A stretch of DNA of 64,000 nucleotides from Dipylidium caninum (taxonomy: Eukaryota > Platyhelminthes > Cestoda > Cyclophyllidea > Dipylidiidae): the NCBI GenBank assembly GCA_017562135.1, contig QEYB01000766.1:124001-188000 (forward strand), read 5' to 3'. A program made the position numbers and the translations under genes. The notes below the pieces were generated by a model that worked only from the letters and a program-made list of their open reading frames with translations, was not told the DNA's origin and searched no databases. Positions within the stretch are counted from its first letter, which is position 1. Each line of letters opens with the position of its first letter. Below are positions 35,701-47,706 of the stretch, in pieces.

Positions 35701-38700
35701 AAAAGTGTCTTTTCAGCATTTCATAAAATACTTTTCTCATGTACCAAAAGGATGTAACCATTTGAAGGTTTTAGTAGCTAAGCTGGCTTTAGATGGTTCT
35801 TACAACAGAGTCTTCGTCTTCACCACCACCAGTTGCGTGTCGCAGGCGGTAGCATTAACAATGACCGAACTTTTAGAGAGTTTAGCATTTGTCAACTGAG
35901 GCAATGTGGCCACTCAATCACAATTATCCACCTCAGGGGCAACTCTAAGTGCATTACACTTAACCGATCACAACTAACCGGGGAAACAGTGGCTTGAGTA
36001 GCGGAAACAAGGATTGATGGATACGTAGGACACAAAGTAAGGCAATCCGCTTAAAAGCACAGAAGGAGAGGGTAGGATTTTTAAATTTCCGGCGGATTTT
36101 AAGTACCTTTTTGTTAAGAGTATGCAGTAAACACTTTTGATAATTTTTCATACGTTTAACCCTTCAGGTAGAGATTACACTTTTCAAGTGCTTTCACTAT
36201 CTGTTGTGCACATCTACCACTTCCAGGACAATTGCAACCTAAAAGCAAAATTGCAATTTTCAGCGTAGAAGTCGCTCTCTTCGCACCTCTCCTAATTCCC
36301 TGGAGAGAGTTTTAGGGTAATCAGAAAGGTCACCGCTAAATAGCCGTATACTCTATATTCATCCGACTTATTTCATGCTTATTTTTCGTCTAAATCTACA
36401 ATCCTCCACGTACCTAAATTGTTCACCTCATGACTAAATTCTGGATATCTCCATATCTCAACATTATCGTTGCCGCCTATCTAGAATTTCGTCGGCTTGC
36501 AAAGCTGATGGTGCCTCACGGCGGATCCATAGACATTTCCTCCACTAACAGTGGGAACTTGGCGGCTTCTTTCTTATGTCACTTCGCTGCATACTTTATT
36601 TCAGAGAAGCCTTATTACTCCGCTTCTACTACAGAGGCAGTACAGTTCACTATCGTATGGAGATTTACAATATTACACACAATTTATCTCTAATAATATG
36701 AATAATCATGCCTTCATTTTCTCTTAATACTTAGATAAATCGTCTGAAAATATTTTGAAAACATTACCAAGTCTGGAAATTCGTGGAATTTTTGTTTAAA
36801 ACAACGAAACGGTTCCGGTGCTTATGACCGAGGCGAGGCCAATCGGAAAAGTGGTAAGAAAAAAATAAGTGGGACGGAAGTAGAAGTCGCATCTGGTGTG
36901 TGCCACTAATCGGTACTGAAGCACAGAGAAAATATTTCCAACTTTCAACGACTGAAGCGTTACCTGACGCTTAAATACACGGATGATTAATTTCCCACCT
37001 GCAGATTACCTTAGCTAAAACACACCGTATCGTCCCCTAAACTATTTCAATCGCGGATATTCGAGTGAATAATGCGTTGACACTGGATCAGGGAAGTGGG
37101 TCATGTGTTCAGAAAAACTCTCTCCATCTCCGTGGCGGTAGATTGTTTGTTTCTTTGGCTAAATATTAAAATGGACGCTCCCAAGGCAACTGGGAGGGCG
37201 AAAGGATTCCATCCCTGCAGAGCTCTCTCCGATGGGGCGGAGGTAAAATGAGCCAGAGGAGAAGTTAAATTAACACTCAGCGGAATTCAGCACTTCCTGA
37301 AAATTAATATACTTTAGGTTGGATCTAGGATAGGAGGATTTTATAATTCCATGAACGCCGCCGGTACATAAAAACACGACTTATTAATGCCTAATGGAAC
37401 CGCCTTCCCTCAGCTTTATGAGGGTTGGTCGCGATGCTCCGTCAGCTTTAATGTGCCCATCCTTTCAACGCAGTGCTAGCACCGATTCTTGACGGCACTC
37501 CGGGCTCAGACCCACTTAAGCACATGGTGGGTCTATTTAGGGGATGGGAAAGTCCTTAGCTCTTTAAAAGCAGGTGTACGAAGGCTGAACACTAAAATAG
37601 TTGACTAAAACTGCTTTTGTGTAACTCTCGTGAGGATATTCTCCGCTATCTCCTCGGTGTGAGGATGCACCAACGCCGTGGTGTCATCTACATGGACACG
37701 GATTTGTTCAAAGTAGACGCAAAGACACATGACTTTTACTACGGTCTTGTCCAAAAACACCACGACAAATTTTTGCCAGCGGACAATATTTTATAAGATT
37801 GCACGAGTGTACTATTGGAGCATTCCACTTTGTTCCACGGACTATTAATGCCTATTATTTAAATTAGCATCATCTTGGAAAAGATGAGTAGGGATGGTTC
37901 CAAAAATCAGCCTGTAGAATTCTTAATTTGACGTTGCTGCTGTAAATGAGGGATCAGTGCGACAGAGTAATTTATAGGTGCGAAAATGGTCATTAGCAGA
38001 CCGCCAAGGAGAAGTAGTACGAGCCTTCTAGGGCTCTTAACAGCAAGCAAGCACAGTTATGTTACCCCTGCTATCAGACGGAAGTGACGCCACATGTCGA
38101 CGAAAAACTGGCGTTGCTCACGACAGGCCGAGGCGACGCCATCGAGAGCCTATGCAGAGTGAAAAGTAGGTGAGTCTCAACGAAATGTTGAGGGGAAGTA
38201 ATGTCAATGTCACTTCCTCTTCTTCCTTCTTACGCCCCACTTCACTCGCCACCCTTCTCCTTAGCATTTCAGCTCCGACGTCAACTTGGAGAAAGAGGAG
38301 AAGCGAAATGGGCTTCGTACGTTTAGTACAAGAGTGTTTATCTCCGAGATCGCAGCGTCTAACGTGAGCATGTGGAATGCGACATTTCAAAAAAAATTGT
38401 AGGAATATTCATTCCACTACTGAAAGACCCTGTTGACGACGGTTTCGGGGGTGTTTGCTAGGAGAAGACGCTCGAATTTTAATTTAAGTTGTACGTCGCG
38501 AAGTCACAACAACCGTCACAAATGCCCTGCTATGCCATCCTGATAGGAGCACTAAAGTAATATCAGTAGAGGTGACATTTCACTATGACGTCTTCGCCAG
38601 ACGAGGATTAAGATGAAGACGCTGCTGACTATTACGAAAAACCTTCACACCCGTCTTGAATAGTTTTACATATGAGAGTGGAGAGTTGGTGGTGGTGGTG

Positions 38701-39867
38701 GTGGGAGATCTGAGGGGCAGCAGGAGTTTTTGCCATTCCGGTAGACTTAATCCCTTGTGCTCCCTTCAGGTGTTGCTATCATCTCAAAATCGTCAGAAAA
38801 CCAATTCCGCGTGGTGTTCAAACACAATGGCCCCGAAGAAGATCTAATAACCCTACGAAGACAAAGCGGCGTCACGTTTAATTCTGTCATTCGCTATGAA
38901 CTGAATTGTTGTTAGGAAAAGATTGGTCCACTAAGCAGGGTTAGATTGAGCCTCCATTGTCCTACAATGCGACTTAAGAGTAGGAAATTTATCCTACTTT
39001 GATATGAAGTCAATTATTTATACATTCACTCGAAACAGTTTATCAACTTACCGAAATCCCCGTTTCGTGAGCGTCAGACCTTTTAGACAGGGCCCACCTA
39101 TTTAGGGGACCGGAGCTTTGAAGAATTATCCGCTTGAATAGTGGTCGAGAGCTTGGAGAGAGGTACTGCAGACCCACACTGACCGCGCCCGCCGACTCGC
39201 CGAACAACGTCACCATCTTCGGGTCGCCATTGAAGGTAGCGATATGCTTTTGAACCCACTTGAGGGCCAGCTGTTGGTCCAACAAGCCCATATTGCCTCC
39301 TACTTGCGACCTGACATAGAGAAAGCCGAATGGACCCAAGCGATATTGCATGGAGACCACGACAACACTTTCAATGGCAGCGAGATACTTTCCGTCGTAG
39401 ACGTCCAACGTGGAACTTCCGCTAAAGAACCCACCACCAAATATCCAAACCATCACTGGGAGGCTTGCAGCACTTTGTGACAAATTTGCGGGCTTCCAAA
39501 CATTCAGGTAGAGACAATCTTCACTCATCTCCGTATTGTTTGCCCAAATACGGGCGGCGGGATTGTTCACATCGAAGCCGCTAACAACGAATTGCCAACA
39601 GGATCGAGGCATCCGCGTAGCATTCAGCTCACCAGGCCAAGGATCAGCCTCTACCGGCGGAGCAAATCGCAACTTCCCTGTAGGTGGTTTGGCAAACGGA
39701 ATGCCCAAGTAGGCGTCTACAAGTGTACCGCTAATGTTCCACCTGGTGCCCCTTAACGTGCTATTTGAGGAGAAGTTGAGAAAAACATCGCCGCATTGCC
39801 TTGTGGTGGGTTTTGCAGGAAATGCCGGCAGCACCAGGAGGAGTAGACATGTGAAGAGGGCAAGCAT
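29722..39867 (-). CDS. acetylcholinesterase-type cholinesterase
   Basis: Hydrolyses acetylcholine; predicted to be exported. Exons 39867-39052, 32732-31834, 30397-30111 and a short proposed last exon 29771-29722 join in phase, 683 residues, near the usual size for helminth AChE. Signal peptide MLALFTCLLLLVLPAFPA is followed by cholinesterase landmarks: YLGIPFAKPP, W before the choline-site SEDCLYLNVW, oxyanion hole IFGGGFFSG, nucleophile elbow FGESAGA, the glutamate in NEGMYWLFYG and the catalytic histidine in MHGYEIEYVFG. The triad is complete, so the enzyme should be active. The C-terminal part PDRWPYFN...HYLEI is also typical. The last exon (about 16 codons) rests only on phase and the poly(A) signal. 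A strong acceptor sits directly before the ATG. Introns of 6.3 kb and 1.4 kb contrast with the tiny introns elsewhere. Confidence 0.95.
30398..31833. other. AChE intron, GC-richer segment and hairpin
   Basis: Intron between the second and third AChE exons. The part at about 30690-30960 is GC-richer and open on the plus strand as Arg/Pro-rich text, but has no family signature. It includes a perfect 7-bp hairpin (30882-30898, loop of three A) followed by a T run. Confidence 0.5.
32733..39051. other. 6.3-kb AChE intron
   Basis: Large intron between the first and second AChE exons. It has no recognisable gene, transposase or reverse transcriptase. A small plus-strand frame at 35275-35439 begins with a hydrophobic leader (MAANVWYLIACVICVWG) but is short and unsupported. 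A TGG repeat lies at 38687-38704. Confidence 0.6.
38687..38704 (+). repeat. TGG trinucleotide repeat
   Basis: Six TGG-type units within the AChE large intron. Confidence 0.75.
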
Positions 39868-42666
39868 CCTGAAAATGCAGACTATAGGTGTGGATGCCGA
39901 TTATTTTAAGTCATCCACCGTCATGCCGTCTTGGCGATTGGTTCATCGCACCAACCAATTAGCTTGTGATTAGGGATACCGGAGGCTTGTCTCTCAGGTG
40001 GCATATCTTCTTCTTGAATATTACGTCTACACACAACTGTCAATCACCGGAAGATGTATAAAATCAGCGCATTTTGTCGTCAGCACTTTCATAAACTGAG
40101 CCTTACTGCGGACAAAATGTCTCGTTTCCGAGGCCATATTTGGAACTTTTTAAATGATTAATGAAATAAGTGGTTACTTATTAAATAATTGTTGAAACAT
40201 TGAGGTGCAGTTTATTTGACACTTTTAATGACGACTTAAGACACATTTATTGGCAGTATAAATGCCACTTTTTGGTGATTTCTTGCGTGAGAGGTAAGGT
40301 TGGGACTCCTATAAAGATGTCGCTTTCAGTTATGAAATTCTCTTAGATCTCTTTCCGTATCAGAAATTAAATAAAAGTCTAAGGAATTTGCCTAACGCAT
40401 GTCACGATTTCGGTAGGAGTGAATGAAAAGTTGATGATTTGGTAGGAAAGTTGATGTTTTCATTTATAGCCGCTTGGTCTACTTTTAGTTACTTCAACCT
40501 TTTCGCCCTTAAACATTGATTTCTTGGGTGAAAGTTCATTCACGCCTCTTTACCGCAGAATCATGTCAAATAGAATCGGCAGCTGATATATGATAATTAA
40601 CTTTGACAATACTTTGTTTACTCCTGGATGTTATTTATCACCGAAGGAGACGCAATTCCCCTCTCGGATGGACATCGGCGACGTCAGTTCGAGCTTCAAT
40701 CCACATTCATGGACAAGAAGCTCGACTGGGGATCACAATGCTGCCCCCTAATTTCCCTTGAGTGCAATACGCTGGGGTAGTCTGAAATTTATTATGCCGT
40801 TGACATTTACTATTCATTATTGCTCTACTTAATGTTATGGTTTAGTGTCTGGTTAAGCTGCTCGAGGTCGACAAGTTGAAAAGACTATCAAAGCAGGTTT
40901 CGTTCATTCATGCAGTAGGGCATCTGCCATGTGTTGAGGAGCAGGCAGTTGTTAAGCCTACATTGGCCTCTTAATAAACGGGAGCATTCTTATTTTGTGA
41001 GTCAATTTGCCTAGCAACAGTTCAAAGACAACTGGTTTGATTCAAAAGTGGTTGGCTGAAAAGAAGTCATTCTGGGGTGACATTAAAATGGGTTATAATG
41101 AGGGAAAAATGCGCATGTTGGCAGCTATATGGCCCGACGAGCCAACCTATTCCCCTTTCAATTTCCACTTTTCCTGACGAGGCTATAGAAATTCATCCAG
41201 CCTCTTTTTACTCGCAGTGCCTAACTTACGCCAAAACCTGATGCCGTCATGAAAGCCAGCTAAGTGACACATTGACAGTTCATAAAAACCCAGTCTTACG
41301 CATGAAAATGAATAAGGAACACCACCGTGGCGGGTACTTGCCAAAATTTGAAAGTGGTTATTAAGAAAACTGTGTCTCGCAGGCGAGAATAACGGAAGGC
41401 CGAGAAACGCTCGGTGAGCCACGTTTCCTGCAAATCCGAGGTGAGAAGGTGGCAAGGTGACTTTGAGTTGTCGACGGGGCAGCCTCAGAAGTATTGACGG
41501 TGATTTAAAACTCATATATTCGACCCGCCGGTGGAAAGATGAGGAATTTTTCCCGTAGGGACTTTGCCAAAGCGATAAGAATATAGTTAATTTTAATCTA
41601 CACTGCCATCCGCTAACCAAATGACGTGATTACCGAAGAAGTCGATTTTAGCTCAACGCTGGCACACGAGCTGTCATTCTAGAAGTGACGAAAGTAACCA
41701 GAAACGCCGTCACTTCGTTGAAATATTATCGCCTTTCTCATAAACTGCCGAAAAAGCAAGAAAAGGTAAAGAGAGGATTTTTAATTACACTCTGTTCACC
41801 TTAATGTGTCATCTTGTTTCCATCTTCACTGAGTGCTGACCACTCCTAATCCCATTTGGAAGGAGCGATGAGGAAAGGTTTAGATTCAGGCAATTGTAAT
41901 ATCGCCTTTAGGGCACCTCTAGCACCCATTAAACACCATGAAGATTTACATTTTCGCCAAACAATTTGTCTGAATTCACGAGAGATTTAGTTGTCTGTCG
42001 GACCGAATTAACTAGCAAACCAAAATAACTAAGAAATTGAGGTCGTAAGACGAAGAATTCACCGCGTGGAACGAGTGGACGGCTCCATCTGATAACAGTC
42101 CTAGGCGAGAGGATTTGCAGTCGAAATTCTCTTGCTCACACACGGTGAGGGGACTTGGGCTTTTAAAAATACTTTCGCAAATTGTGGTAGGGATGACAGA
42201 ATAATAAAAGTGCTTTTCTCCCTTGCCTTCCCTAACTTTCCCTTTGTCATCAGTTTTGACCATAAATTGTGTTCTCTTTCTACTAAAAGTCTATCAAGCC
42301 TTCCGTGAGTCGGTGAGTTCCTCCCTGTTTCACATATTTCACAGAATATCGAGGCGGAAAGGCATTAGTTCTCTTTCCACGCGTGTGGTTTTGTTAACAA
42401 AACATTATTCTTTGAAAACCCAAAAGTATCCTCCTTCTTTTCCCAGAAACCACGTTTGAGCGGTTTCTTGCTTCATATGCATTTTCTTAAATGGAACTTT
42501 GTCATTACCAGGCAAGCAGTAGCTATGGCATGTTGCTGTGGGGCGAATTAATTGGAGCAGACTGAAACCCTCCCCACTGGCCACGGAAGCATGAGGGATT
42601 CAGGGGCCGGATTTCACCATCACAACGCTGAAGGAGAATTACTTTTTGGAGGGAAGGAGGGCAGCC

Positions 42667-42697
42667 GGGGGGTGGGGATGGGGTTGGGGGGCGGGGG
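42667..42697 (+). repeat. G-run array, strong quadruplex candidate
   Basis: Five G runs (6, 4, 4, 6 and 5 bases) separated by loops of one or two bases, a pattern that forms very stable quadruplexes. Preceded by further GGG blocks from 42650. Confidence 0.8.
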
Positions 42698-43726
42698 TAA
42701 AGTAGGCCTTCATTCCCCCCTCTCAATTTTAATTACGCTTCTATTTGAATTTTGCATCCAAGTGAGCGGCTCTGTTTAATTTACATTAAAATATTTTTTG
42801 TGAACCATACCAGATTACTGACGTAATTTTTATGGGAGTCTTGTTTAATAACTCGGGGAACTATTTTTCCCTCACTGTTTCACTATTTCCGTTGAGCATA
42901 AGCCAACAGAGCATGACTCCCCCCCCCTCCCCCCAATTATAATGCCCCTAATCCTGCATAATGAAAAACATAAATGAATAAGAACTTCCCGAAAGTGACT
43001 CAGTTATGAGTCTGACGGTAAAGGGGTTGCTACTATTTTCTTACGCTTTCATCGACGATAGCTCCCGTCATCGTAAAACTGACAATGTAAGCCTTTATGT
43101 AACGGATCTGCCATTCAAAGCTCTTGCTAGAAGAAGCGGATATAACGAAAGAAGTACGATTACACGAGGTATCTGAAGGTAAGTTATGGGAGTTGAGGGC
43201 AATAAGAAATGGAAGAGATCTCGGGAAAGGCCATCGGCAGACTGACGTAAATCTTTGCCTCGCCTCGGAATGCTTCCTAACCGGTGTTAGCGTAACAGGG
43301 CAAATGTTTATGTGAGAGCTTTACCGCAAAATGAACAAAACTTTCATCTAACTGCGTAAAAAAACCTTCATTAAATGTCTTACCGTACAAGTTGTGTCCA
43401 TCTTTTATTGACCAAAGTCAGTAAAATCGGTGTAGTACCGAGCGTCTTTTCAAAGTGGATGACTACTTTAGACCACAAATCAGTGAGCTCATCTTCTTCC
43501 TCTTTTCCTTCTGTGACAGATCTCTACACATTCCACATAACCTCCACACCTTTGTCCGCTTTCATCTGCATAGGCGCTTCCTTTAAAAGGACAACTTAGA
43601 TATAGGACTGACTTTATGATTAGTCAGATTGTTAGTGTAGATCCCATATTAGCAATTACATTGCGTAAAAGTCTAGAAAAGGAGTGGGATCAGAGTATTG
43701 TGCTTGCCACAGCCATTTTCCCCTAG

Positions 43727-43893
43727 GGCGGTGGCTGCCATGATCTACACCTTTCGCCGTGACGCCTGTGTAGACGATGCGACAATGGCAGCAAACACGT
43801 CTTTGGCTTGTGTGTTGAACTCGAACTCCTTTAATGTTGCTTCTGATATTGGAGGTCTTTTAAAGGATTTGGACAAACGAGGAGGATTTGAAT
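43727..43893 (+). CDS. possible first coding exon, unassigned
   Basis: Bounded by an acceptor (TTTTCCCCTAG ending 43726) and a strong donor (GAAT|gtaagtg after 43893). The ATG at 43740 opens MIYTFRRDACVDD, later IGGLLKDLDKRGGFE. The context and both splice sites look good, but no downstream exon in phase was found and the family is unknown. Confidence 0.35.
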
Positions 43894-46158
43894 GTAAGTG
43901 AGAAGATTTGGAGACAGAGTGTGTAAGTAGTGCTGTTTCTGCATCCTAAGTATCGAGATTTCTAGGCACATGCTCCTGGATTCGAGGCTAAATGGGCAAT
44001 TTTTACAAGAAACGGCTAAGACAGCAGTTGCGAAATTCTTAGAAATAGCCATATTTGGATCTCCTGAGGTTCCTAACTACCTAAAAAATTAAAATCACCC
44101 TTTTTCTCAGTTATTAGCCAGGTTAATAAGTTAAATTCTCAGTTCGATATTACGACTTCTCCCCCTCCCCCACCCCCCCACCTGAGCGGAATAGAACAGA
44201 CAAAGTAGAGGCCAAATACGACGCTGGCGTTCTCCTTGTTCCTAAATAACCCGTCTTTGCAGGAACTAAGTCTAGAGAAGGGTGATTTATAATCACCTCA
44301 GGTGAATGCTTTGCTTCTCATAAATGTCACTTGATGTGAATTCGTTTAAATCGCGAGAAAAAGTGAACCTAATCACGCTTTACCACCCCCGATGGCGTCC
44401 TTCGCTACGTCGCGGGAGCGGACCACGTGGGGCGTGTGATTAAGTGCCACAACAAGATGCGTTTTACCAGATGAAAAGAGATATCTGCTCTGAAATTGCG
44501 GTTTTATGGGTCTAACAACTATCATTTTAATATCTCGCATTTTTCCTTCAGCAATTTTTATTTGACAAAATTGAGGTTGGTCATTATTAGAATACGGAAG
44601 GACTGGCCACTACAGACTACAAAATTTAGAATCAGTTATTGTTATTGTTAAACAAACTTGTGTCACCTGTAAAATACTCCATACTTTAACATTAATTCTC
44701 ACCATTTGCCATGGTGAACTCCCCGACTGAAGGAAGTGGGAAACACAAATAGTTTAGGAGCTGGTGACTAACAATACAAGTGCTGTCTTCTGCCAAACGC
44801 AGTGAGTTCGAAAACCTTCCTGATTTTGCCCTTCTACTCGGCATTACCGTCTACAGGTAGGATCTAAGCCTTTCACTCTACCTGCAGACTGATAGTACGT
44901 CTTTTTGCAAATTGCTATAATTTTATAGCCCTTCTGTAATCACTCCGGGCGCTACACATTAACAAAGTGCGAGGAAGAAGAAGCACGGTATTCTAAAAAT
45001 GCTAGTCGGTTAATTAATTAAGTCGAGCAAGATGATAATGCTCTTAAGAAAATGGTTATTCCAAACCTTCGCGAGACACAACAATTTCCCATTCAGTAAT
45101 TAAGAAAAATAGTAGTGGGGTTAATTAGACAATTTCGAAAAAATGTCGCATGTCGTTTGTTTTCCCGCTCATGATGCGACTTCATCTACTTCGGCCATGC
45201 CGCCGCCTTAGTTTTGATGTAATGGCAAGGCTGCACTTAGCCATTATTCACTGATTTTAGGCGGTATACCATTCCCAATTGTACAATTAGGGGACAAACA
45301 TGCAGCCCTTTTCGACGAACTTCATTAAGTATGCAATTCCAAAGATAAAATACCTTCATCAATGGAGTTCCGACTTTCCCTCTGGTAACTACTTTTGCAA
45401 TGAGTACAACTGTCTATACCCCCGTGATATGTTTACTGCTGCTCCTTTTTATTATCTCATAAAAGGATCTCGTGGGGGACCATAAAATCATGTGGATTTT
45501 CAATTTCAAGTTTCAATCAAAGCCAGACGTCCAAACTCAGTAAAGTCTTCTAACATAACGTAGTCCGTTTTTAGCTCGAAGAAGCCAACTGCATGGCGAT
45601 TTTTATACATGTGAATAACTTCCATTTGCGCAGATATTTAAGCAGTTTTCTTATGTTCTCCAGGATTCTTGAGCTTTAAAATGAAACCCATTTGATTTAT
45701 GACTGATAAAAGACTTGGGTAGATAAAATAATCTCCTTTGAGGCCTCTTCATTAACAGACCGTAAAAACAGCTCTGTGTGAGCCGGGCGTAACCGGATGC
45801 CAGGTGTATCAATGACAACGGGTTAGGATTTCGACCCAAGTGTCCTCACCAGGGTAGGCTCCAGGGGTGTTAACCCCATTGGGAATTAATGTCCACGGTG
45901 TGGAAATTTTGGGATAGCAAAAAATGATTATTCTGCTAAGGCATGCGGATATTGACAAAAATTCGTTTACACCGTTTTTCATTTGCTCTATCTATATAAG
46001 CGTTCGGCTGAATTAAATAACGTTTAGATATGCCGTTTTTCGTATCCTCGTATTTAGCTGCTCATTGGAGTAAATTTTCTTTGTGACGTTTATTTTTACC
46101 ACGTAGATGACAAGCTAAATGACTGATATTAGCTGGATTTCTTTTGTGTCAATCTTCA

Positions 46159-46341
46159 ATGCTGTATTATGAGCCGCATTTTAATGGAAACCGTGGATTC
46201 GTATCCTCCACGACCAATCTAGCTCCACGTAGTCCTCTATTTCTTCGCAAATTCATTATGACGTGGCTCCTAACAAAGATTGAAGGTGATGACGCTAGTA
46301 AACTCGATAAGAGAGCTGAGGATGCCCATGAAATTCTATAA
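46159..46341 (+). CDS. small open frame, unassigned
   Basis: Sixty codons from ATG to stop: MLYYEPHFNGNRGFV, then a hydrophobic FIMTWLL, then an acidic end KLDKRAEDAHEIL. Codon use is plausible. It could be a small gene or the last exon of one starting near 43.7 kb; nothing links them by phase. Confidence 0.25.
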   Translation: MLYYEPHFNGNRGFVSSTTNLAPRSPLFLRKFIMTWLLTKIEGDDASKLDKRAEDAHEIL

Positions 46342-47215
46342 TATTGTAATCCGACTGTCCTCACCTATAACGAAAGGCAATAACGGGAAAAATTGCCCCC
46401 CCCTGGTACATTTAACTAACGTTCTATATTAAAGGCATATTGAGCTGTAAGGCCATATTTTTGAATCTTCGAGCAGTAATGTTTCACCAATCATTAGACC
46501 CGCCCAGTTGCTCGATGAAGAGATATTTCCTCATTTCGTTGAAAATGGGCTTCGTTGATGGTTGATATATAATATCATCATCACAAAAATTAACCTTGCT
46601 TGCCACAATGTTGACAAAGAAATGCCCCCCTCCCCCCTAAAAACATATTGTTTCTTAAAACTTACCTGTTCTGCTATCTACGTTTGCTAACCGTTAGGGC
46701 AAAAGTGGTAAACACAAGGCAGTCGAAATGAAGTGCTTTAAAAAGCCAGTTGACTTCGACTTTATATTACCGTCTTATGAGCGGACATTTCAACCGGGTG
46801 GGTTGTAGGCCCTTTGTGTGGTATAGGCTGTTTATCAGGGTGACCATATATTGCCCCTAACACTGGACATATTTTACAAGTCATTCGAGTCGTATATTTT
46901 TTAAGTGCCGAACTTTATGGTCTTAGTGTCATACAAACCCTTTGACTCATTTCCTTAAGAGCGCGAGCCACTACTTCCCGGTGTTCTGTATTGTTTTTCT
47001 CGTTTGTAGGTCCCAAATATCCGCATACAATCCCAACTGACTTTGTTTATTGTTCTAGCCCATTATCCTTATTTGGTGTAAACCAACGCAACCCCTATAA
47101 CTTGGGGTAAGTATTAACTCTTCAACCTTAGATGTTTTGATGAGTGATAAGACTTCTCACTAATGACGATAGTTTTGATTCTTATTCCAGACAACGACAC
47201 CCCTAACGCCCCTTC

Positions 47216-47706
47216 ATGGGCGTATTATTGTCTCGGATATGGAGTTATTTCCGTCCCGAGGGCACCAAGATAGTCTTAGTTGGTTTGGACAACGCGGGCA
47301 AGTCAACGATCCTTTACCAGTTCGTTCTCAATGAAACGGTGCAGACCTCACCCACAATCGGTAGCAACGTGGAGGAGTTCAAGTGGCGAAACCTTCACCT
47401 CATTATGTGGGATTTGGGCGGCCAAGAGTCCCTTAGACCCACGTGGAGCACTTACTACGCCGGTTCGGAGTTCGTCATCCTCGTCATCGATAGCACTGAC
47501 CGCGATCGCCTACCCGTCTCAAAAACTGAGCTCTACGCAATATTGGCATCAGAAGATCTCCGCAAAGCTAAAATCCTTATATTTGCTAACAAACAAGATG
47601 TAATGGGCTGCATGTCAGTGGCAGAGGTGGGGCACAAACTGAATCTCACTTCCATCAAGGACCATCCATGGCATATTCAAGCTTGTTGTGCACTCACTGG
47701 CGAGGG
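47216..47706 (+). CDS. ARL5: ARL5-like small GTPase (ADP-ribosylation-factor family), C-terminal tail unresolved
   Basis: ARL5 acts at the trans-Golgi in recruiting tethering factors. One exon encodes 163 residues: Gly2 for N-myristoylation (MGVLLSRIW), P-loop GLDNAGKS, switch [12 protein letters not shown], switch [10 protein letters not shown], and the guanine-specifying NKQD and CAL motifs. [19 protein letters not shown] matches ARL5 specifically, up to the last helix. There a good donor (GAGGG|gtatgtg) ends the exon in phase 2. The expected final 15 or so residues (LCQGLEW-like in human) were not found; an exon at 47951-48029 is in phase but not similar. The body has no intron, unlike vertebrate ARL5. 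An acceptor-like ATTCCAG precedes the ATG by 25 bases. Confidence 0.93.

Larger units (their letters stand above)
39869..47190. other. 7.3-kb gene-poor region
   Basis: Lies between the AChE start (minus) and the ARL5 start (plus), so both promoters should be here. Apart from two weak coding candidates (43727 and 46159) and a 61-codon frame at 45300-45485, I see only AT-rich sequence with G- and C-rich tracts. The 145-codon minus frame at 41183-41620 has no coding look. Confidence 0.5.

Noticed and set aside
41183..41620. 145-codon minus-strand frame in the gene-poor region
   Set aside because: Ser/Leu/Arg-rich composition, no splice context and no family resemblance; length is within what chance allows in 64 kb.
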